From NCBI RefSeq assembly GCF_963678635.1, contig NC_087071.1, positions 4,603,624 to 4,667,623 on the forward strand: a stretch of 64,000 nt of DNA, given 5' to 3'. Of this stretch, positions 10,256 to 18,732 are shown one piece after another; the stretch's first letter is position 1, and each line of letters opens with the position of its first letter. This stretch comes from Symsagittifera roscoffensis. Taxonomy: Eukaryota; Xenacoelomorpha; Acoela; Convolutidae. The translations under genes were made by a program, and so were the position numbers. The notes below the pieces were generated by a model. It saw only the letters and a list, made by a program, of their open reading frames with translations. It searched no databases and was not told the DNA's origin.

Positions 10256-10841
10256 TGTTTGTGCAATATCTTAGCGAATCAACTGTTTTTGGAGTTAAAT
10301 CAATGAGTAAATGACCATAAGGAGTAGATGTTGCATCTTGATACCACTCTTTCAATTGTGATCCTAGACCTAGTTGTTGACTTAATGTATTGATTTGTAA
10401 AACATCTCTCTGTGACTTGAATAGGACTATATGTGTATTTTGTAACTCAATATCTCTTCCCAATTTGCTTTGATGAAACAAGTTATGCTTAATATATATT
10501 GTATTCAGTCCCCTAAGTCTTCCAGCAGTAGCAACTTTTACAAACTGCTTAGAATTTGAAATTTCTTCACAAGAGTCATCAAATATTAACAGGTACTTTT
10601 TTCCATTATTGGGAAGGTTTTCAATCAGTTCAAAGTCAACTCCTTGGATAAACTTAAGGTTTTTTCTTTGCATTTGTCCATAAAGAGGTTGATAATGTTG
10701 ATAAAAATAAAAAATTTTGTCAAACTTTGGTTGAAATGTACCAATTTTTAACCACTCAAAAATAAGATGTGATTTTCCAGATCCACTCGGTCCAACTAGC
10801 GAAATAAAAACTCGTTCTTTGGTAGAAATTAATTTATTCAT
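9975..10841 (-). CDS. packaging ATPase (A32/FtsK-HerA type), copy 1
   Basis: I place the start at 10841 (MNKLISTKERVF), whose ATG overlaps the TGA of the upstream membrane protein; an in-frame extension to 10895 lies inside that gene and is less likely. Walker A is GPSGSGKSHL, Walker B is KYLLIFDDSCEE, and an arginine-rich AGRLRGLNT segment follows with the spacing seen in poxvirus A32-type genome packaging ATPases. The C-terminal 40 residues are Ser/Arg/Lys-rich and overlap another conserved ORF in a different frame, so the tail may not be original. The frame is intact. Confidence 0.88.
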   Translation of the reverse strand: MNKLISTKERVFISLVGPSGSGKSHLIFEWLKIGTFQPKFDKIFYFYQHYQPLYGQMQRKNLKFIQGVDFELIENLPNNGKKYLLIFDDSCEEISNSKQFVKVATAGRLRGLNTIYIKHNLFHQSKLGRDIELQNTHIVLFKSQRDVLQINTLSQQLGLGSQLKEWYQDATSTPYGHLLIDLTPKTVDSLRYCTNSGSVPSKFYLPAGAETKFLDDEHTVRLYTPNIPNIFPKTSKTIHPPLFKKFHSIPQRMSSKLTTRRAKGSSKSRRSKISTRNIRTHTKKNFTA

Positions 10842-10981
10842 AGCTTTGGAGAAGGTAAAATATAACCGACTGTACTTGATAAAATTGCTACCCAAACAGT
10901 TGTTTCTTCACATGTAGTGGATAACATTATTCGAACGATTGCACATGCTAGTATTAAAACTATGACAAAAAATTGGCACAT
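10838..10981 (-). CDS. small transmembrane protein upstream of ATPase, copy 1
   Basis: 47 residues from MCQFFVIV with one strong transmembrane helix (FFVIVLILACAIVRIML) and a C-terminal segment ending WVAILSSTVGYILPSPKL. Small proteins with this kind of ending occur directly upstream of the ATPase in other Polintons. The stop TGA overlaps the ATPase ATG, indicating coupled translation. A soluble N-terminal piece with its own ATG (MGDECDKQLNWTY, near 11050) lies just upstream in another frame, so the gene is likely frameshifted near 11010. Confidence 0.5.
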   Translation of the reverse strand: MCQFFVIVLILACAIVRIMLSTTCEETTVWVAILSSTVGYILPSPKL

Positions 10982-11115
10982 AAACACTAAAAGAGATCTA
11001 TTACACGTACGTCCAATTTAATTGCTTGTCACATTCATCACCCATATCAACTCTGGAATGAAAAAATTGATAATGACTAACATTTAAATTTCAAAAACAC
11101 GATAATACAAAATTA

Positions 11116-11598
11116 TTAAGGTAATTTACAATTTATTAAAAAACATCGAGTCCATGTTCCGTATGCAAATGCCTTTCTTTCTGCACAGTGAAGAGTATTT
11201 GCATGACGAAATGGGTAGTTGCTACACCTCCAATCATATTCTTCATCTTTGCTGAAAATCAAATGCTGAACTTTTGGACATGCGTAGTCATCCAAGTTTG
11301 TAACCTTTGCTTCCAAAATTTCTGACAGAATTTTACATTTTTCATAACCTTTAGCAAAAAACTCCGTTTCTAGAGCTTTTAGTTTTTTCAATATTTTTTC
11401 AAGCTCAGTATATTTTTTATGGCCACTGTTCCAATTGATTCCATGAAGATGCTTCGTACACCAAGCAGACTGAGATGTAGCTTTGAATTTTTTGGGAGGA
11501 AGAAAGGAATATCCCACAGTTTGTCCATTTTGATAAACTCCTAACTCTTTAACTATTTTGTTTTCAATACACTCAATATCCAAAACAACTAGACTCAT
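11116..11598 (-). CDS. RNase H/exonuclease-like Polinton protein, copy 1
   Basis: 160 residues. It begins with a hydrophobic strand ending in Asp7-x-Glu9 (VVLDIECIE), the first motif of DEDD-type 3'-5' exonucleases and RNase H folds. A long Lys/Glu helix (LEKILKKLKALETEFFAKG) and a YACPKVQHL segment follow, then a Cys/His-rich end (WRCSNYPFRHANTLHCAERKA). Comparable proteins are common in Polintons and have no demonstrated function. Activity is inferred from the motif only. Confidence 0.55.
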   Translation of the reverse strand: MSLVVLDIECIENKIVKELGVYQNGQTVGYSFLPPKKFKATSQSAWCTKHLHGINWNSGHKKYTELEKILKKLKALETEFFAKGYEKCKILSEILEAKVTNLDDYACPKVQHLIFSKDEEYDWRCSNYPFRHANTLHCAERKAFAYGTWTRCFLINCKLP

Positions 11599-11637
11599 GA
11601 TGGTAACTGTTTTCGCTGAAAATTCTTGTTAGAATAA

Positions 11638-12042
11638 CTAACAATCGAACAATGCATACACTGATGAAGCAAAAATTTTAACATATAAGCAAAAGATTAA
11701 TCCAGTCACGTGACCAAGAAAACAAGAACTTGGAAATCTAGGTACAACATAACAATAACCAGGTCCCTTATAAGTAGTAGAATTCACAGATCCAGCTGCA
11801 TCATGTAAAATTGCATGAAGTATAAAAATTTTTGAATTTGCAAAAAAGTAATCCATACAAGAATTTCCGTATCCAATTAGACCTCCAAAAGGAAATTTTT
11901 GGTCCATTTCTTTCAAATTTATGTTTGGGTCCAAAACAATACAGGTACAAAGAAAAAAATTTTTTCTTTTTGTATTTGATGAAAAGTCATGCTTTATCAA
12001 ATCAAAATTTCTGAGAATTTCATTTACTTTCTGAACGTTCAT
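11638..12042 (-). CDS. unknown Polinton protein with HDAAG motif, copy 1
   Basis: 134 residues, not assigned to a family. Visible features are FPFGGLIGYGNSCMDYFF (about residues 50-67), a His-rich ILHAILHDAAGS stretch (His75, His80, Asp81) and a hydrophobic C-terminus (residues 108-134) that could span a membrane. The conserved-looking His-Asp pair might be catalytic or metal-binding, but that is a guess. The start overlaps the end of the upstream gene by 23 bases, indicating a compact transcription unit. Confidence 0.5.
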   Translation of the reverse strand: MNVQKVNEILRNFDLIKHDFSSNTKRKNFFLCTCIVLDPNINLKEMDQKFPFGGLIGYGNSCMDYFFANSKIFILHAILHDAAGSVNSTTYKGPGYCYVVPRFPSSCFLGHVTGLIFCLYVKIFASSVYALFDC

Positions 12043-12448
12043 TTTCTACAGTGCATTCGTCAATAATGATACAAGTTTTTTTGAATGTTTCTACATAAGA
12101 CAAAACTGAGGGGATAAAATCAACCAAATTATCATACTCTTTTTTTTCCAACTGAAAATTCTGATTGTTCTTCCAAGTGTTTCCTTTTCTACGATACTCT
12201 ATAAGATCTATTTTTTTAATATCTGAACGATAACTTGGAAAAGTTTTTCGTCTTCCATTATGCAAAGTCCACTCAAATTGAGAAATTTGTGATTCTGTAT
12301 CCAAATCTTGCAATTTTGGTACATTTTGAGATTCCAAATTTGTTAGTGAAAATTTCTGGGACTTTTTTTGTAAGACGATATGAAAAAGTCCCAATTTACT
12401 TTGAAGCTTTAAAACAAGATTTCTGGAAAAACCAATGTTCCAACTCAT
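12020..12448 (-). CDS. PC4-like small protein, copy 1
   Basis: 142 residues. The C-terminal half (about residues 78-120: DLIEYRRKGNTWKNNQNFQL followed by KKEYDNLVDFIPSVL) has the strand-strand-helix pattern and the R-x-G-x-W and L-x-x-x-x-[WY]-x-x-L spacing of PC4/p15 single-stranded DNA-binding domains. Such a protein could assist replication or transcription of the element. Assignment is by eye and would need a profile search. The N-terminus is basic and Leu-rich with no recognised domain. Confidence 0.45.
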   Translation of the reverse strand: MSWNIGFSRNLVLKLQSKLGLFHIVLQKKSQKFSLTNLESQNVPKLQDLDTESQISQFEWTLHNGRRKTFPSYRSDIKKIDLIEYRRKGNTWKNNQNFQLEKKEYDNLVDFIPSVLSYVETFKKTCIIIDECTVENERSESK

Positions 12449-12537
12449 ACTGCTCAGCTCAAAGAAGTTTTGAAAAATTATTCAAGAAGATGAATATTTG
12501 AATTACATTACTACAATAACATCTCTCAACAACAAAA

Positions 12538-13101
12538 TTATTGAACATTACAGTTCTCAACAAACATAAAATCTCCCAAAACTTGGGCAAGTTCTTTGAA
12601 TTCGTTCAAAGTATAGTTGACATAGGCAACTTGCTTCAAGACTTCGTTCTCCTTTGCAGTGAAGAGTTGAATCTGAATGTAGGGTGGCTTGTTCACACTG
12701 TACTTCTTGATTGTGACACACACCCTTCTCTTCTTGTATGTTGCTACGTCATACACCGCATGACAGTTCGCAAGTTCCTGCTCTATGGTTGAGTCTTTGT
12801 CAGAATAAGTTTCCAATACAGGAACGAGTCCAAGGTTTTCAGCATCGTGAATAACAGTATTCCGTATTGCTGATATCCTTTTCCCTTCTTTTTCACCAAG
12901 ATAGACTTGATGGGTTTTTTCGATTTGTCCAGATTCATTTTTCTTTAGCAATTGGAAGCAAGGTTCAAAGTAAATTTTTCCGTTGTAGGGTTTTTGGGAC
13001 CAAGAAAATCTCCCAATCCTTTTTTGGTTCTTAGCAAATTCAATATAGTTGGGAAGAATATCTTTTCGTGAATACATTTTTGATTTAAGATTCAGAACCA
13101 A
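12538..13101 (-). CDS. possible ssDNA-binding protein, copy 1
   Basis: 187 residues, no certain family. The N-terminal half is rich in aromatic and basic residues (RIGRFSWSQKPYNGKIYFEP). The C-terminal half (CVTIKKYSVNKPPYIQIQLF, then YVNYTLNEFKELAQVLGDF) has a strand-rich part followed by a helix, again reminiscent of PC4 but weakly. It begins the minus-strand gene string. Copy 2 of this gene differs in its last 30 residues through a dense cluster of substitutions and ends early. Confidence 0.45.
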   Translation of the reverse strand: MVLNLKSKMYSRKDILPNYIEFAKNQKRIGRFSWSQKPYNGKIYFEPCFQLLKKNESGQIEKTHQVYLGEKEGKRISAIRNTVIHDAENLGLVPVLETYSDKDSTIEQELANCHAVYDVATYKKRRVCVTIKKYSVNKPPYIQIQLFTAKENEVLKQVAYVNYTLNEFKELAQVLGDFMFVENCNVQ

Positions 13102-13120
13102 CTGATCAGTAGTAGATATT

Positions 13121-13912
13121 TCAAAATAATGATATTTGTAAATTTATAGAAATTAGGAGGAAATCAGTATTCTTGACATCTCTAGGTAATTTCCCACTAA
13201 ATCTATTGATGCGACAATTCATTGTAGGCACAAATTGCGGCAACTTGTTAATGAATTTTTCACCATGATCTTCTATGTAGCGGTAAATAATGTGTTTTAA
13301 TGATTGATTGGCTCTCTCTGCAAATGCAGCTTTTGTTTCACTCATGGTCGAGTAAACTTCAATGCTTTTTTCCTTGCAAAATTTTTTGAAAATTCCTCCA
13401 TATTCCGTTCCTTTATCAACCCAAAGCTTTTCAGGAGTGTTTTTTCGAGAAATAAATTTTTTGAAAGCTTGCAAAGTGTCTTTGGCATATTTAGTTTTCA
13501 TTGTTTGAACTCTGACAAATCGCGAAAAAACATCAACAGCAACCAATAAATATTTGACTCCCTTGTTTTGACTGGCTAGTTTGTCCACAAATGCCAAATT
13601 CATACACCAAAGTTCATTTATATATTTTGAAAATGCTTGAAGCCTTCGAAAACGTCTGATTGGGGGACCAAATTTTGTATACGATGTCTTGGTTTCTAAA
13701 AACTGTTCTACTTTCTTTTTTGACAATCCACTTGCTTTACTCAAGTTTCGCACAGAACCGTACGCAGCTCTACCCCTAGAATACAATCTGTTCAGACTTA
13801 CCTTTTCAGATTTTGAAAGGGATCCAAGTTCGTCTGTCTTTCGCTTTGGCATTCTTGTTGGTAACAAGTTTAGGTGGAATTTGAGTTGCTTCCAAAATGG
13901 TAAAGTAATCAT
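13121..13912 (-). pseudogene. Polinton integrase, copy 2 (truncated at duplication joint)
   Basis: Identical to copy 1 except for single substitutions (for example Ile to Leu near residue 29) up to residue 252, where the duplication joint at 13157/13158 replaces the C-terminus with about 11 unrelated residues. The C-terminal SH3/chromo-like part is therefore missing. The Asn in WCMN is present here too, so that change predates the duplication or was copied with it. Confidence 0.85.
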
Positions 13913-14033
13913 CGGGAAAGTCGGTATTTTTTCGTTTTAGTGCACACACAAAGTCTACAATGGATTCTTTTGTGTCTCGATTATCTAATATGATATTTTG
14001 TGACTGACTTAGTCTAATTCTAGGAGAGTTCAA
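13806..14033 (-). pseudogene. small protein upstream of integrase, copy 2
   Basis: Copy 2 lacks one base in a TTAAATTAATAA-type run near 14036, which separates the N-terminal part (upstream frame) from this 75-residue open part. Unlike copy 1, it has CAA at the position of the copy 1 stop and continues to DRRTWIPFKI. Each copy therefore carries a different lesion in the same gene. Confidence 0.55.
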
Positions 14034-14218
14034 AATAAATTAATAAGGTGCTTATTGTTACTCGTTTTCAACTTTGCATTTACAGCACTGTAAATAGAAT
14101 CAAAATTTTTTGGTACAATCTCCTCCTCTTTTTCTTGCTTTTGTTCCAATTTTGGTTTTTTGGAAGTGTGCTTTGTGATTGATAAATTGAGTAAGGAATT
14201 AGAACAAACTGATCCATA

Positions 14219-14581
14219 CTACGTCAATCGTTTAATGACAAAAGGAGTGACAACAGATATTAATTGTAAGCCTTTTGGCGAGCTCAAAATAGTTCTCCTT
14301 TTATGCAGTGAAGTTCTTCTTCGTGTGAGTTCTAATATTTCTCGTCGATATTTTACTACGTCTACTTTTCGAAGATCCTTTAGCTCGCCTCGTAGTAAGT
14401 TTACTAGACATTCGCTGAGGAATTGAATGAAACTTTTTGAACAATGGAGGATGAATTGTTTTTGAAGTTTTTGGGAAAATGTTTGGAATATTGGGAGTAT
14501 AGAGACGTACTGTATGCTCATCGTCCAAAAATTTAGTTTCTGCTCCTGCTGGTAGATAAAACTTTGATGGAACTGAACCAC
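14219..14581 (-). CDS. small basic conserved protein, copy 2
   Basis: Same 120-residue frame as copy 1 (LVNLLRGELKDLRK, RRRTSLHKRR), with identical sequence in the conserved part. It overlaps the 3' end of the ATPase copy in another frame; the true start is uncertain. Confidence 0.5.
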   Translation of the reverse strand: MVQFHQSFIYQQEQKLNFWTMSIQYVSILPIFQTFSQKLQKQFILHCSKSFIQFLSECLVNLLRGELKDLRKVDVVKYRREILELTRRRTSLHKRRTILSSPKGLQLISVVTPFVIKRLT

Positions 14582-15167
14582 TGTTTGTGAAATATCTTAG
14601 CGAATCAACTGTTTTTGGAGTTAAATCAATGAGTAAATGACCATAAGGAGTAGATGTTGCATCTTGATACCACTCTTTCAATTGTGATCCTAGACCTAGT
14701 TGTTGACTTAATGTATTGATTTGTAAAACATCTCTCTGTGACTTGAATAGGACTATATGTGTATTTTGTAACTCAATATCTCTTCCCAATTTGCTTTGAT
14801 GAAACAAGTTATGCTTAATATATTTTGTATTCAGTCCCCTAAGTCTTCCAGCAGTAGCAACTTTTACAAACTGCTTAGAATTTGAAATTTCTTCACAAGA
14901 GTCATCAAATATTAACAGGTACTTTTTTCCATTATTGGGAAGGTTTTCAATCAGTTCAAAGTCAACTCCTTGGATAAACTTAAGGTTTTTTCTTTGCATT
15001 TGTCCATAAAGAGGTTGATAATGTTGATAAAAATAAAAAATTTTGTCAAACTTTGGTTGAAATGTACCAATTTTTAACCACTCAAAAATAAGATGTGATT
15101 TTCCAGATCCACTCGGTCCAACTAGCGAAATAAAAACTCGTTCTTTGGTAGAAATTAATTTATTCAT
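14301..15167 (-). CDS. packaging ATPase, copy 2
   Basis: Second copy of the A32-type ATPase, intact, with the same Walker A (GPSGSGKSHL) and Walker B (IFDDSCEE). It differs from copy 1 at two visible residues: Lys for Ile in the LNT-YIKHN stretch and Phe for Cys in SLRYFTNS. Start chosen at 15167 by the ATG/TGA overlap with the membrane protein. Confidence 0.87.
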   Translation of the reverse strand: MNKLISTKERVFISLVGPSGSGKSHLIFEWLKIGTFQPKFDKIFYFYQHYQPLYGQMQRKNLKFIQGVDFELIENLPNNGKKYLLIFDDSCEEISNSKQFVKVATAGRLRGLNTKYIKHNLFHQSKLGRDIELQNTHIVLFKSQRDVLQINTLSQQLGLGSQLKEWYQDATSTPYGHLLIDLTPKTVDSLRYFTNSGSVPSKFYLPAGAETKFLDDEHTVRLYTPNIPNIFPKTSKTIHPPLFKKFHSIPQRMSSKLTTRRAKGSSKSRRSKISTRNIRTHTKKNFTA

Positions 15168-15307
15168 AGCTTTGGAGAAGGTAAAATATAACCGACTGTA
15201 CTTGATAAAATTGCTACCCAAACAGTTGTTTCTTCACATGTAGTGGATAACATTATTCGAACGATTGCACATGCTAGTATTAAAACTATGACAAAAAATT
15301 GGCACAT
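15164..15307 (-). CDS. small transmembrane protein upstream of ATPase, copy 2
   Basis: Same 47-residue single-helix protein as copy 1, ending YILPSPKL, with stop overlapping the ATPase start. The same apparent upstream frame break is present, so it predates the duplication. Confidence 0.5.
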   Translation of the reverse strand: MCQFFVIVLILACAIVRIMLSTTCEETTVWVAILSSTVGYILPSPKL

Positions 15308-15441
15308 AAACACTAAAAGAGATCTATTACACGTACGTCCAATTTAATTGCTTGTCACATTCATCACCCATATCAACTCTGGAATGAAAAAATTGATAAT
15401 GACTAACATTTAAATTTCAAAAACACGATAATACAAAATTA

Positions 15442-15921
15442 TTAAGGTAATTTACAATTTATTAAAAAACATCGAGTCCATGTTCCGTATGCAAATGCCT
15501 TTCTTTCTGCACAGTGAAGAGTATTTGCATGACGAAATGGGTAGTTGCTACACCTCCAATCATATTCTTCATCTTTGAAAATCAAATGCTGAACTTTTGG
15601 ACATGCGTAGTCATCCAAGTTTGTAACCTTTGCTTCCAAAATTTCTGACAGAATTTTACATTTTTCATAACCTTTAGCAAAAAACTCCGTTTCTAGAGCT
15701 TTTAGTTTTTTCAATATTTTTTCAAGCTCAGTATATTTTTTATGGCCACTGTTCCAATTGATTCCATGAAGATGCTTCGTACACCAAGCAGACTGAGATG
15801 TAGCTTTGAATTTTTTGGGAGGAAGAAAGGAATATCCCACAGTTTGTCCATTTTGATAAACTCCTAACTCTTTAACTATTTTGTTTTCAATACACTCAAT
15901 ATCCAAAACAACTAGACTCAT
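15442..15921 (-). CDS. RNase H/exonuclease-like protein, copy 2
   Basis: 159 residues, identical to copy 1 apart from loss of one residue (the Ser of FSKDEE) through an in-frame 3-base deletion. The Asp-x-Glu motif near the N-terminus and the Cys/His-rich end are kept. Confidence 0.55.
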   Translation of the reverse strand: MSLVVLDIECIENKIVKELGVYQNGQTVGYSFLPPKKFKATSQSAWCTKHLHGINWNSGHKKYTELEKILKKLKALETEFFAKGYEKCKILSEILEAKVTNLDDYACPKVQHLIFKDEEYDWRCSNYPFRHANTLHCAERKAFAYGTWTRCFLINCKLP

Positions 15922-15960
15922 GATGGTAACTGTTTTCGCTGAAAATTCTTGTTAGAATAA

Positions 15961-16365
15961 CTAACAATCGAACAATGCATACACTGATGAAGCAAAAATT
16001 TTAACATATAAGCAAAAGATTAATCCAGTCACGTGACCAAGAAAACAAGAACTTGGAAATCTAGGTACAACATAACAATAACCAGGTCCCTTATAAGTAG
16101 TAGAATTCACAGATCCAGCTGCATCATGTAAAATTGCATGAAGTATAAAAATTTTTGAATTTGCAAAAAAGTAATCCATACAAGAATTTCCGTATCCAAT
16201 TAGACCTCCAAAAGGAAATTTTTGGTCCATTTCTTTCAAATTTATGTTTGGGTCCAAAACAATACAGGTACAAAGAAAAAAATTTTTTCTTTTTGTATTT
16301 GATGAAAAGTCATGCTTTATCAAATCAAAATTTCTGAGAATTTCATTTACTTTCTGAACGTTCAT
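15961..16365 (-). CDS. unknown HDAAG-motif protein, copy 2
   Basis: 134 residues, the same sequence as copy 1, including HDAAG and the hydrophobic C-terminus. Function unknown. Confidence 0.5.
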   Translation of the reverse strand: MNVQKVNEILRNFDLIKHDFSSNTKRKNFFLCTCIVLDPNINLKEMDQKFPFGGLIGYGNSCMDYFFANSKIFILHAILHDAAGSVNSTTYKGPGYCYVVPRFPSSCFLGHVTGLIFCLYVKIFASSVYALFDC

Positions 16366-16771
16366 TTTCTACAGTGCATTCGTCAATAATGATACAAGTT
16401 TTTTTGAATGTTTCTACATAAGACAAAACTGAGGGGATAAAATCAACCAAATTATCATACTCTTTTTTTTCCAACTGAAAATTCTGATTGTTCTTCCAAG
16501 TGTTTCCTTTTCTACGATACTCTATAAGATCTATTTTTTTAATATCTGAACGATAACTTGGAAAAGTTTTTCGTCTTCCATTATGCAAAGTCCACTCAAA
16601 TTGAGAAATTTGTGATTCTGTATCCAAATCTTGCAATTTTGGTACATTTTGAGATTCCAAGTTTGTTAGTGAAAATTTCTGGGACTTTTTTTGTAAGACG
16701 ATATGAAAAAGTCCCAATTTACTTTGAAGCTTTAAAACAAGATTTCTGGAAAAACCAATGTTCCAACTCAT
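16343..16771 (-). CDS. PC4-like small protein, copy 2
   Basis: 142 residues, the same protein as copy 1; the one base difference near 16661 is silent. The PC4-like C-terminal half is unchanged. Confidence 0.45.
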   Translation of the reverse strand: MSWNIGFSRNLVLKLQSKLGLFHIVLQKKSQKFSLTNLESQNVPKLQDLDTESQISQFEWTLHNGRRKTFPSYRSDIKKIDLIEYRRKGNTWKNNQNFQLEKKEYDNLVDFIPSVLSYVETFKKTCIIIDECTVENERSESK

Positions 16772-16905
16772 ACTGCTCAGCTCAAAGAAGTTTTGAAAAA
16801 TTATTCAAGAAGATGAATATTTGAATTACATTACTACAATAACATCTCTCAACAACAAAATTATTGAACATTACAGTTCTCAACAAACATAAAATCTCCC
16901 AAGAC

Positions 16906-17424
16906 TTAGGCAATTTCTTTGAATTCAATCAAAGTATAGTTGACATAGGCAACTTGCTTCAAGACTTCGTTCTCCTTTGCAGTGAAGAGTTGAATCTGAA
17001 TGTAGGGTGGCTTGTTCACACTGTACTTCTTGATTGTGACACACACCCTTCTCTTCTTGTATGTTGCTACGTCATACACCGCATGACAGTTCGCAAGTTC
17101 CTGCTCTATGGTTGAGTCTTTGTCAGAATAAGTTTCCAATACAGGAACGAGTCCAAGGTTTTCAGCATCGTGAATAACAGTATTCCGTATTGCTGATATC
17201 CTTTTCCCTTCTTTTTCACCAAGATAGACTTGATGGGTTTTTTCGATTTGTCCAGATTCATTTTTCTTTAGCAATTGGAAGCAAGGTTCAAAGTAAATTT
17301 TTCCGTTGTAGGGTTTTTGGGACCAAGAAAATCTCCCAATCCTTTTTTGGTTCTTAGCAAATTCAATATAGTTGGGAAGAATATCTTTTCGTGAATACAT
17401 TTTTGATTTAAGATTCAGAACCAA
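16906..17424 (-). CDS. possible ssDNA-binding protein, copy 2 (shorter)
   Basis: 172 residues. Identical to copy 1 up to YVNYTL, then changed to IEFKEIA and a stop, so about 15 residues are lost. Roughly half a dozen base differences from copy 1 fall within about 35 bases here, while the rest of the 4.3-kb duplication has only a few. Confidence 0.45.
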   Translation of the reverse strand: MVLNLKSKMYSRKDILPNYIEFAKNQKRIGRFSWSQKPYNGKIYFEPCFQLLKKNESGQIEKTHQVYLGEKEGKRISAIRNTVIHDAENLGLVPVLETYSDKDSTIEQELANCHAVYDVATYKKRRVCVTIKKYSVNKPPYIQIQLFTAKENEVLKQVAYVNYTLIEFKEIA

Positions 17425-17599
17425 CTGATCAGTAGTAGATATTTCAAAATAATGATATTTGTAAATTTATAGAAATTAGGAAATCTAGATGACTCACTGG
17501 AATAATGAGTAGGTGATGATCCAAATATGGACATTGCGTAGGTGATGGAACTACTATATAATTAATTCAATATAGATAAAAATCATTTTCAACAAGTAA
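17425..17599. promoter_or_regulatory. probable divergent promoter region
   Basis: A 175-base gap lies between the minus-strand gene string and a plus-strand ORF. It contains GTAGGTGATG repeated (near 17510 and 17540), related to the GCGTAGG words of the polymerase promoter repeats, and a TATATAATTAATT stretch near 17555. A bidirectional promoter is inferred from position only. Confidence 0.35.
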
Positions 17600-18202
17600 T
17601 TGGTGATGGCATCTGCTATGTGTCAAGCATATCCCACTTTTTATTCGGACTACAATGCAAAATCTCTTTTTATCTCTGTCTCAGAAAATTTTTATGAAAA
17701 ATTTATTGTCACCCAAGACTACTGTGTATCTAACCATTCATCATTCTGCCCAGTAGAAATTTGCAAATTTCACTTAGTATTAATCGGATCATCGCTCGAT
17801 CAGATTTTGCAAAGATTAGATAAATATCATTTCACTTATCAAATTGTTGACTGTATATATACTTTATACAAATACAGATTTTATTTCAATATTATTTCAT
17901 CAAGAGGTGAAGTTTTCAATCAATTGAATCGTGCAGTCGAACACAACTTGAAATGTAGAATACCGGAAAAATTACCCAGTGTTGCAAAGAAACGACTGCT
18001 GCGAAAAAAATTCAAAAGACATTATCTCAGTTCTGCTCAGAAGCTTGCGTCCACTCAGACTCTTGGATCAGCTTTTTTGGAAAGGATTCGAAAAGTTCAA
18101 AACTCAAACTATGAAACTGACTTGTTGAAAATTTTCGATTGTTTTATTGATGGTTTTGGTACCGTAAATAGTGAGCGTATCAATTTTTCTATTAATAATT
18201 GA
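17600..18202 (+). CDS. unknown 200-residue Polinton protein
   Basis: An intact plus-strand ORF with no recognised family. The N-terminus is rich in aromatic residues and Cys (SAMCQAYPTFYSDYN, CVSNHSSFCPVEICKF); the C-terminal third is strongly basic (KKRLLRKKFKRHYLSSAQK). It has no signal peptide. It is the only plus-strand gene besides the polymerase and lies outside the duplicated block. The basic tail suggests nucleic acid binding, as inference only. Confidence 0.5.
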   Translation: MVMASAMCQAYPTFYSDYNAKSLFISVSENFYEKFIVTQDYCVSNHSSFCPVEICKFHLVLIGSSLDQILQRLDKYHFTYQIVDCIYTLYKYRFYFNIISSRGEVFNQLNRAVEHNLKCRIPEKLPSVAKKRLLRKKFKRHYLSSAQKLASTQTLGSAFLERIRKVQNSNYETDLLKIFDCFIDGFGTVNSERINFSINN

Positions 18203-18219
18203 ATATTTGTTAATAAAAA

Positions 18220-18500
18220 TCTTGTCAAAATTGTTTTTATTTAAATCAAGAGTTTTTTCGCAAGATGCAAATTTTGGTTTGATTTTTTCAACACGTTTGC
18301 AAAAATTTAATTAAACTTTTTTACAAGATGCAAAAACTGTTTTGGTTTTTTCAACAAGTGTGCAAAAATTTTCAACAAATTTTTGTGGTAGATGCAAGTT
18401 TTTTCGTGGTTTTTTTGAAAACAAATGCAAAAATCTAACTTATTTTTTCTTATTCATATGCAAAAACTGCAAAATTTTATTGTAAAAAACTTATCGTTTC
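18220..18500. repeat. degenerate short tandem repeat, TGCAAAAA type
   Basis: Four or five diverged repeats of about 65-70 bases share a GATGCAAAAACT-like word, a GTTTTTTCAACAA-like word and a second TGCAAAAATT. The 18203-18732 interval otherwise shows no coding. It may be a transcription end region or an internal origin-like sequence; nothing in the sequence decides this. Confidence 0.45.
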
Positions 18501-18732
18501 CAAACACATTATCGTTTTCAATCACAAAAATGTTCAGTACTGTTCAAGTTGTCGTATCCAATCAGAGGAACCTTTCAAGGACTTAAGTCTTCCAAATAAG
18601 TAAAAATATACACAAAAGCAATCGCAAAAATAAAAGACCAAAAGTTTTTTGCTGTAAAAATAAGAAATATTGCCGATATAAGTAACAAAAGAAGAAAAAT
18701 TAACAAAAGTAACATCTCTGCAAGTCTTATCA

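Larger units (their letters stand above)
8831..13157. repeat. internal tandem duplication, copy 1 (4,327 bp)
   Basis: Copy 1 runs from AGGAAATCAG at 8831 to AATTAGG at 13157; copy 2 starts immediately. The unit includes most of the integrase, the small integrase-upstream protein, the packaging ATPase, the membrane protein, the RNase H-like protein and three small genes. The copies differ at only a few positions outside one cluster (see findings). The length difference of 4 bases is fully explained by a 3-base and a 1-base deletion in copy 2. Confidence 0.95.
13158..17480. repeat. internal tandem duplication, copy 2 (4,323 bp)
   Basis: Starts with AGGAAATCAG directly after copy 1 and ends with AATTAGG at 17480, where unique sequence (AAATCTAGATGACTC) follows. 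The joint shows one or two bases of shared sequence only, so the event looks like end joining or template switching and not recombination between long repeats. Confidence 0.95.

Noticed and set aside
10842-10895. Upstream in-frame extension of the packaging ATPase to MGSNF
   Set aside because: It lies within the 3' end of the conserved membrane ORF; the ATG/TGA overlap at 10838-10841 is a better start.
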